Of a stretch of DNA of 9,987 nt, positions 6,162-9,987 are shown one piece after another. Origin of the DNA: CAYUUP01 sp964447925 (GTDB lineage: Bacteria > Bacillota > Clostridia > Oscillospirales > Oscillospiraceae); assembly GCA_964447925.1 (NCBI GenBank), contig CAYUUP010000060.1:1-9987 (forward strand), written 5' to 3'. Made by a program: the position numbers and the translations under genes. Below the pieces are notes generated by a model that was not told where the DNA came from, searched no databases, and saw nothing but the letters and a program-made list of their open reading frames with translations. How positions within the stretch are numbered: position 1 is the first letter of the stretch; every line of letters starts with the position of its first letter.

Positions 6162-7034
6162 TCAGGCAAATTCCGCCCGGTAGGTGTAGGTTCTGCTCTC
6201 TCCCGCTGGAAGGATCTGAATGCCGGGCTTGTCGGTGAGACGGCGGCCCATAAAGTAACCATCGGGCAGCGTTGTCCATGGCTCCAGGCAAAGGTAATTT
6301 CCAGGCGTGGCCGTCTGCGCCGTCCAGATACCCAAATAGGGGAAATCCGGAAACTCCACTGTCACCCGCCGAGGGCTTTTCCTGCTGAACAGGCTCACCC
6401 GCCGGATCGGGATATCCCCCAGAATAACGGTGTCCAGCCCCAAAGCCTGCGGCAGCTTATCCAGAACGCCGCCATTCAGGGGGATCCGGCCCTTGGGCAG
6501 GGTCAGGATGCCCTCCCCGTCCATGCCGTAAGGCTCCAGCACCTCCATCCCCTCAAAGGCAACCGCATAGTCCTCCCGGCACTCCCCCGGCATCAAAGCG
6601 GTGCAATAGGCATCGTGCCCCCCCAGTTCAAAGGGCATCTCCTGCCGGGAGCGGTTGGTCACCGTCTGCTTCTTGACAATGACATTTTTCTCCAGCGAAA
6701 AGGCCACCTCAAGGGTAAATTGAAAGGGATAAACGGCCAGGGTCCCCTCATCCTCCCGGGTGCGGTAGCGAACGGCGGTGTCCGCCTTTTCCACCGTCTC
6801 AAATGGGCGGGCGCGGCAGAAGCCGTGACGGGGCGCCTGGATGTATCTGCCATCCAGCTCGTACTGCTGGCCGATGAGCCGCCCAATCAGTGGGAACAGC
6901 AGGGGGGAATGTCCCGTCCAAACGGCCGGATCCCCCTGCCAGATACGCTCCAGCCCTTCCATGCGCAGACTGGTCAGCTCCGCACCGACAGGATTGATTT
7001 GGGCAGTCAAAATGCCGTTTGCCAATGTGTCCAT
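6162..7034 (-). CDS. Aldose 1-epimerase family protein (LacX-like)
   Basis: A 290-residue cytosolic protein of the galactose mutarotase superfamily, expected to interconvert alpha and beta anomers of a sugar. Matching features are GAELTSLRMEGLERIWQGD (17-35), HSPLLFPLIGRLIG (42-55), PRHGFCRARPF with H70, GGHDAY with H140 (normally HPAF in this group), PDFPYLGIWTA and LCLEPWTTLPDG with E251 as the expected general base. The WQGDP/LFP pattern points to the LacX/YphB branch rather than classical GalM. It begins 5 nt after the stop of the TauE-type permease, with that gene's end (GGGGTGAT) providing the ribosome binding site, so the two are coupled. Its operon partners suggest an amino sugar or a sugar released by the upstream hydrolase as substrate. 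A 70-nt gap follows before the kinase. Family is secure; substrate is unknown. Confidence 0.9.
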   Translation of the reverse strand: MDTLANGILTAQINPVGAELTSLRMEGLERIWQGDPAVWTGHSPLLFPLIGRLIGQQYELDGRYIQAPRHGFCRARPFETVEKADTAVRYRTREDEGTLAVYPFQFTLEVAFSLEKNVIVKKQTVTNRSRQEMPFELGGHDAYCTALMPGECREDYAVAFEGMEVLEPYGMDGEGILTLPKGRIPLNGGVLDKLPQALGLDTVILGDIPIRRVSLFSRKSPRRVTVEFPDFPYLGIWTAQTATPGNYLCLEPWTTLPDGYFMGRRLTDKPGIQILPAGESRTYTYRAEFA

Positions 7035-7039
7035 CTACA

Positions 7040-7588
7040 TCACCCCAGCACATTCCGCAGGATATTGAAGACCGCGATTGCCAGCACCAGCAGCTGCACG
7101 GCATTAAAAGACTTCTCCACAGCAATCTCGCTGCACCTTCGGTTCAGGCTGGAACCGATAAACCCGCCCGCAATCGCCCCCACAATCATCATCGGGGCCA
7201 CACTCAGATCAAAAACGCCGAAGCCGGTGGTGCAGTGTACCGCACAGAGCTTGGAGATTTGGGCAAATAGGATGGTCAACAGTGAGCAGACAGTGGCGGT
7301 CTTAGTGTCATAGGAGAAGAGATAGATAATCAGGGCCACATTGATGGGGCCGCCTCCAATGCCTAAAAAGGAAGAAAATATGCCCAGGCACACCCCTGCC
7401 AGCAGGGCGGGTACGACACGGTTCCAGTGGTGGGAGGGGATGCTGTCCTTATGCCGCATATAGAGATATACCGCTAGGATCAGCAGGGCCAGCACACCGT
7501 TCTGTACCGCTGTTACCATGCGGTTGTCCAGTCCGCCGGTGAGGGCGGAAAGGAAAAACTGCCCCAAATAACCGCCGCCCACAGAACC
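7040..7588 (-). CDS. TauE/SafE-type membrane permease, C-terminal part
   Basis: The 182 visible C-terminal residues of an integral membrane protein of the TauE/SafE (DUF81) family, which includes proposed exporters of sulfite, sulfoacetate and other anions. Visible features are several hydrophobic helices (MVTAVQNGVLALLILAVYLY; ALLAGVCLGIFSSFLG; NVALIIYLF; APMMIVGAIAGGFIG; LLVLAIAVFNIL) and the second family glycine motif, FLGIGGGPINVAL. Full-length members have about 250 residues, so the N-terminal third, with the first glycine motif, lies in the assembly gap. The end is directly coupled to the epimerase gene (5-nt gap). The reading frame formally runs through the N stretch into the hydrolase, but that is an artefact: the hydrolase part is soluble and the two belong to different families. 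The transported anion is unknown. Confidence 0.85.
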   Translation of the reverse strand, partial: GSVGGGYLGQFFLSALTGGLDNRMVTAVQNGVLALLILAVYLYMRHKDSIPSHHWNRVVPALLAGVCLGIFSSFLGIGGGPINVALIIYLFSYDTKTATVCSLLTILFAQISKLCAVHCTTGFGVFDLSVAPMMIVGAIAGGFIGSSLNRRCSEIAVEKSFNAVQLLVLAIAVFNILRNVLG

Positions 7589-7688
7589 NNNNNNNNNNNN
7601 NNNNNNNNNNNNNNNNNNNNNNNNNNNNNNNNNNNNNNNNNNNNNNNNNNNNNNNNNNNNNNNNNNNNNNNNNNNNNNNNNNNNNNNN
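7589..7688. other. Assembly gap, 100 N
   Basis: Exactly 100 undetermined bases, a conventional scaffold-gap length, so the true distance is unknown. The gap removes the 3' end of the hydrolase and the 5' end of the permease, and could also hide complete genes. Confidence 0.99.
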
Positions 7689-8947
7689 CCCATAGGATAG
7701 TCATAGATAAAGCTGTCACCGGAAAACTGCTGCTGCCACCCCCGGAGGAAAGCCAGATTCTCCCTCAGGCCAGTAGGCAGAGTGATTTTGTTCCGGCAGT
7801 ATTCAGGCAGATCCGGCAATTCTCCCTCCAGCTGATAGGAGTGTTCAAAGGTTCGGCTGATGGGGGCAAACATCAGCACAAACCGGTCGGGATTTTTCAG
7901 CCGCTCCCTCCGGGGCGGCCAGAGCAGTTCCTGATACAGCAGAAAAACCAGCCGGGTGTCCAGTCCCTCCGCCGTCAGTCGGCTGTCAATCTCGTTGAGG
8001 AGGGAAACATACTGGTCAGACAGTGTTGTCTCCCAGCATCTGGGACACTCGCAGACATTGTTGTATTCGTCCGCCAGCCAGATATGGAGATAGTCCACGC
8101 CGGGGTGGTTCCTAGCGTACTCCACCACCAGCGTCGCAAAGGCGTCCCGTGCGTCCGGATCGGCATAGCACAGATTGGTGTCAGCGGGAATCTGGTGAAA
8201 CAGATCCCGCCTGCCGTTCAGTTCCGCCGCCCTGTGCCGCAGCGCCGGGGACAGGCCCTTGCTGTCAGGATGCCAAGACATCGTCTCATAGCCCAGCACC
8301 TCTCCCGTCCAACCGTGGCCCACCTTGTGGAGCAGCAACCCCCGGCGAGCCATCTCCGTCTCGAAGAGCCTGGTATCCGTCTCGGCGTCCTCCATGGTAT
8401 AGTCCTCCGCCTGGCAGAGGGGGTTGCCCTCGTGGTGGTACCACCGAGCCAGGAAGGTGTATGGCACCTTAAACTGCAAAAAAAAGCTGTTACAGCCGAT
8501 CTTGGGCAGCCAGTCGATAAAATCCAGAACGTTTTCTCTGGAATCCGCTCCCTCGATGCACACCCCACGGCTGCGGAAGGATGCCTGTTTTTCATAGTTG
8601 ATTTCCAACTGTCCCAGGCCGATTACAGGAATGACCTCCCCCGCCCGGCCCGGCAGTAAAAAGCGGCAGCCCAGGCGCCGAAGATAGTCGTATACCGCCA
8701 GCAGCACCCCTCTGGGACAGCTTGCGGTGATCTCTCCTCCGTTGGAGGAAATTCGCACAGAAAACCGTTCCGGCAGCTCCGGCCCGTCATCCGGTGTCAC
8801 GGACAGGGCCAAGGCAAAGTCCCCCGCCGCAGGCGTACCCACCATCACCACCGTACCAGGCAGCATCCGACCCAGATAGTCTGCCAACTCATGGGCAGCA
8901 AAAGCAATTGTCTGATGGTCAGAAGAACAGGTAATCGTTACATTCAC
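7689..8947 (-). CDS. DUF4838-type glycoside hydrolase (possible GH163-like endo-beta-GlcNAcase), 3' end missing
   Basis: The visible 419 residues begin with a GH20b/GH67N-like alpha/beta domain (about 1-125; AAHELADYLGRMLPG, then GVLLAVYDYLRRLGCRFLLPG). A (beta/alpha)8-type part follows from ASFRSRGVCIEG and contains the DUF4838 hallmark HIWLADEYNNVCECPRC (288-304) with its CxCxxC cluster. E294 and E340 (LLYQE) are candidate catalytic acids, by inference only. DUF4838 proteins include GH163 endo-beta-N-acetylglucosaminidases acting on N-glycans, which fits a nag operon. The GTG at 8945-8947 is chosen as start because GAAAGGG lies about 6 nt upstream and the protein then begins directly with the first beta strand; the frame is open upstream to 9016 through a hairpin. 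No signal peptide or lipobox is seen, implying a cytosolic enzyme acting on imported oligosaccharides. Family is fairly secure; activity is inferred. Confidence 0.78.
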
Positions 8948-8972
8948 ATTAATCCCTTTCCCCCAGGTGTCC

Positions 8973-9032
8973 CTGCCACGTCCGGCAGAAAGGACCCTGC
9001 GGAGCAGATGTTCCACCCCACAGGGTCCCTTT
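8973..9032 (-). terminator. Stem-loops between the binding-protein and hydrolase genes
   Basis: On the - strand, AAAGGGACCCTG (9032-9021) pairs with CAGGGTCCTTT (8999-8989), with one bulged G and a ~21-nt loop, and ends in a short T-rich stretch TTTCT. A second small 5-bp stem (8973-8977/8984-8988) follows at once. Hairpins after substrate-binding protein genes commonly act as partial terminators or protect the 3' end so that the binding protein is made in excess. It could equally be the full terminator of an upstream transporter operon. No clear promoter was seen between this point and 8947. Confidence 0.55.
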
Positions 9033-9069
9033 CAATCAGTCATAAAGACGGTTAGAGACTATCTGCTCC

Positions 9070-9987
9070 TCAAGACATGGTGTCCACGGCCTCCTGGAGA
9101 ACGTCCAGCAGCACCCAGTTAGACACATCGTTGACCTCTTCCTGGGTGATGCTCTCAGCAGCCAGGAAGTCGTTCATCACGCCCTCATAATAGCCCTCCA
9201 GCGTGCCGTCGGCCAGATAGGTGGCCACATCGTCAGCGCTGAACCAGATGGCGTCGCCGGTCTGGTTATAGCAGGCATCGAAGTCGGTAGCGGTCTGGTC
9301 GGCCACCCACTGGGCAACCTCTTCCCAGTTGTTAGAGTCGGCGCCGTAGGTCATTGCCTTCAGCAGGGCGCGGGCATAGCGCACCAGCACGTCACGGTTG
9401 GCCTCGTAATAGTCGGGCAGGCAGATCCAGCTGGACATATTGGTGGAACCGTCAGAATAGGCAATCTCACTGGTGCCCTCCACATTCTTCAAAATCTCGT
9501 TGGTGTAGGGGTTCCAGGTGAACGCGGCATCCACAGTGCCGGAGGCCATGGCAGACGCGATGTAGTTGATATCCAGCGCGGTGGCGGTCACATCATCGCG
9601 GGTCAGACCGGCGGCGGTCAGTGCGGCATCCATGGCGGTCTCAGAGGAAGAGCCGGCGTTGTAGGCAATTGTCTTTCCCGCCAGGTCATTGATGCTCGTG
9701 ATGCCGCTCTCGGCGGTGACCACCATGGTATCTGTGGTATGGACAGAGCTGGGAGCGAAAATCACAGCGGAACCCAGCACGCAGAGCCGGTGAGCGCCCT
9801 TGCCAATGTAGGCCAGCTGAATGCTTCCGCCTTCCATTGCGGCGATCTCCGCAGCGCCATCCTCAAACTGAACCAGATTGATGGTGATGCCCTCTTCCTC
9901 GAAATAGCCCTTGTTGATGCCGCAGAGAACGGCCCACAGGGAGGCGTAGTTGGACATATAGCCCACATTCAGGGTGACCGGCTCCAC
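9070..9987 (-). CDS. ABC transporter substrate-binding protein, NMT1/SsuA type, 5' end missing
   Basis: 305 visible residues of a periplasmic-binding-protein type II fold resembling the NMT1/SsuA/TauA group (binding proteins for sulfonates, nitrate, pyrimidine precursors and similar small molecules). Hallmarks are the N-terminal strand LNVGYMSNYASLWAV…NKGYFEEEGI, AAMEGGSIQLAYIG, the middle motif INDLAGKTIAYNAGSSSE, and MASGTVDAAFTWNPY. The frame is open to the window edge; the codon at 9985-9987 is GTG (Val), but the mature domain starts right there, so a signal peptide or lipobox and a few residues must lie outside. Stop TGA at 9070-9072. It is followed by about 120 nt with hairpins before the hydrolase gene. 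This family does not normally bind sugars, so its link to the amino-sugar genes is unclear; it may close a separate transporter operon. Family is secure; ligand unknown. Confidence 0.9.
   Translation of the reverse strand: MEPVTLNVGYMSNYASLWAVLCGINKGYFEEEGITINLVQFEDGAAEIAAMEGGSIQLAYIGKGAHRLCVLGSAVIFAPSSVHTTDTMVVTAESGITSINDLAGKTIAYNAGSSSETAMDAALTAAGLTRDDVTATALDINYIASAMASGTVDAAFTWNPYTNEILKNVEGTSEIAYSDGSTNMSSWICLPDYYEANRDVLVRYARALLKAMTYGADSNNWEEVAQWVADQTATDFDACYNQTGDAIWFSADDVATYLADGTLEGYYEGVMNDFLAAESITQEEVNDVSNWVLLDVLQEAVDTMS

Noticed and set aside
5916..7313. 465-codon open frame on the + strand
   Set aside because: Lies antisense to the epimerase, kinase start and permease end, all of which have clear family motifs; its translation is Pro/His/Arg-rich with no recognisable motif. 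Shadow of high-GC coding DNA.
7040..9016. Single long - strand frame spanning hydrolase, N run and permease
   Set aside because: Continuity depends on 100 unknown bases; the two sides are different, individually truncated families. Reported as two partial genes.
2840..9987. Sulfoquinovose (sulfoglycolysis) operon, suggested by epimerase, sugar kinase and TauE/SafE permease
   Set aside because: No sulfoquinovosidase, sulfosugar isomerase or aldolase is seen, and nagA and nagB clearly define an amino-sugar route.
1..9987. CRISPR array, tRNA, rRNA, insertion sequence or phage genes
   Set aside because: No direct-repeat series, tRNA cloverleaf, transposase or integrase motif was found on reading both strands by eye.

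Overview
The window looks like a piece of a metagenome-assembled or draft genome from a high-GC gut clostridium, probably Oscillospiraceae/Ruminococcaceae (Flavonifractor/Pseudoflavonifractor-like). This is inferred from strong AAGGAGG ribosome binding sites, GTG starts, the ECF-sigma/membrane-partner gene pair typical of those bacteria, a serpin, and a nag operon of Gram-positive type. A run of exactly 100 N (7589-7688) is an assembly gap of unknown true size.

Left part, + strand (1-2722): the 3' end of phoU (phosphate signalling), a possible hairpin, then a two-gene unit. An ECF-type sigma factor (707-1267) overlaps by 4 nt a membrane protein (1264-2664). The membrane protein's short cytosolic N-terminus resembles that of the putative anti-sigma partners of such sigma factors, and its extracytoplasmic part is a complete serpin. 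A strong intrinsic terminator closes the unit. I read it as a possible surface-protease sensing system, with the serpin as bait or sensor and the sigma factor as output. This is the most unusual item in the window.

Right part, - strand (2840-9987, read right to left): an NMT1/SsuA-type ABC substrate-binding protein (5' end outside the window), a DUF4838-type glycoside hydrolase without a visible signal peptide (3' end lost in the gap), a TauE/SafE-type permease (5' end lost in the gap), a LacX-type aldose 1-epimerase, a ROK-like sugar kinase with an extra N-terminal domain, nagA and nagB. Spacing is tight from the permease to nagB. Kinase + NagA + NagB convert GlcNAc to GlcNAc-6-P, GlcN-6-P and then fructose-6-P + ammonia. 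The hydrolase probably releases the amino sugar from an oligosaccharide and the epimerase balances anomers. The two halves converge at about 2665-2839, which carries a + strand terminator and a second large hairpin that could serve the nag operon.

No tRNA, rRNA, CRISPR array, insertion sequence or phage gene was seen.
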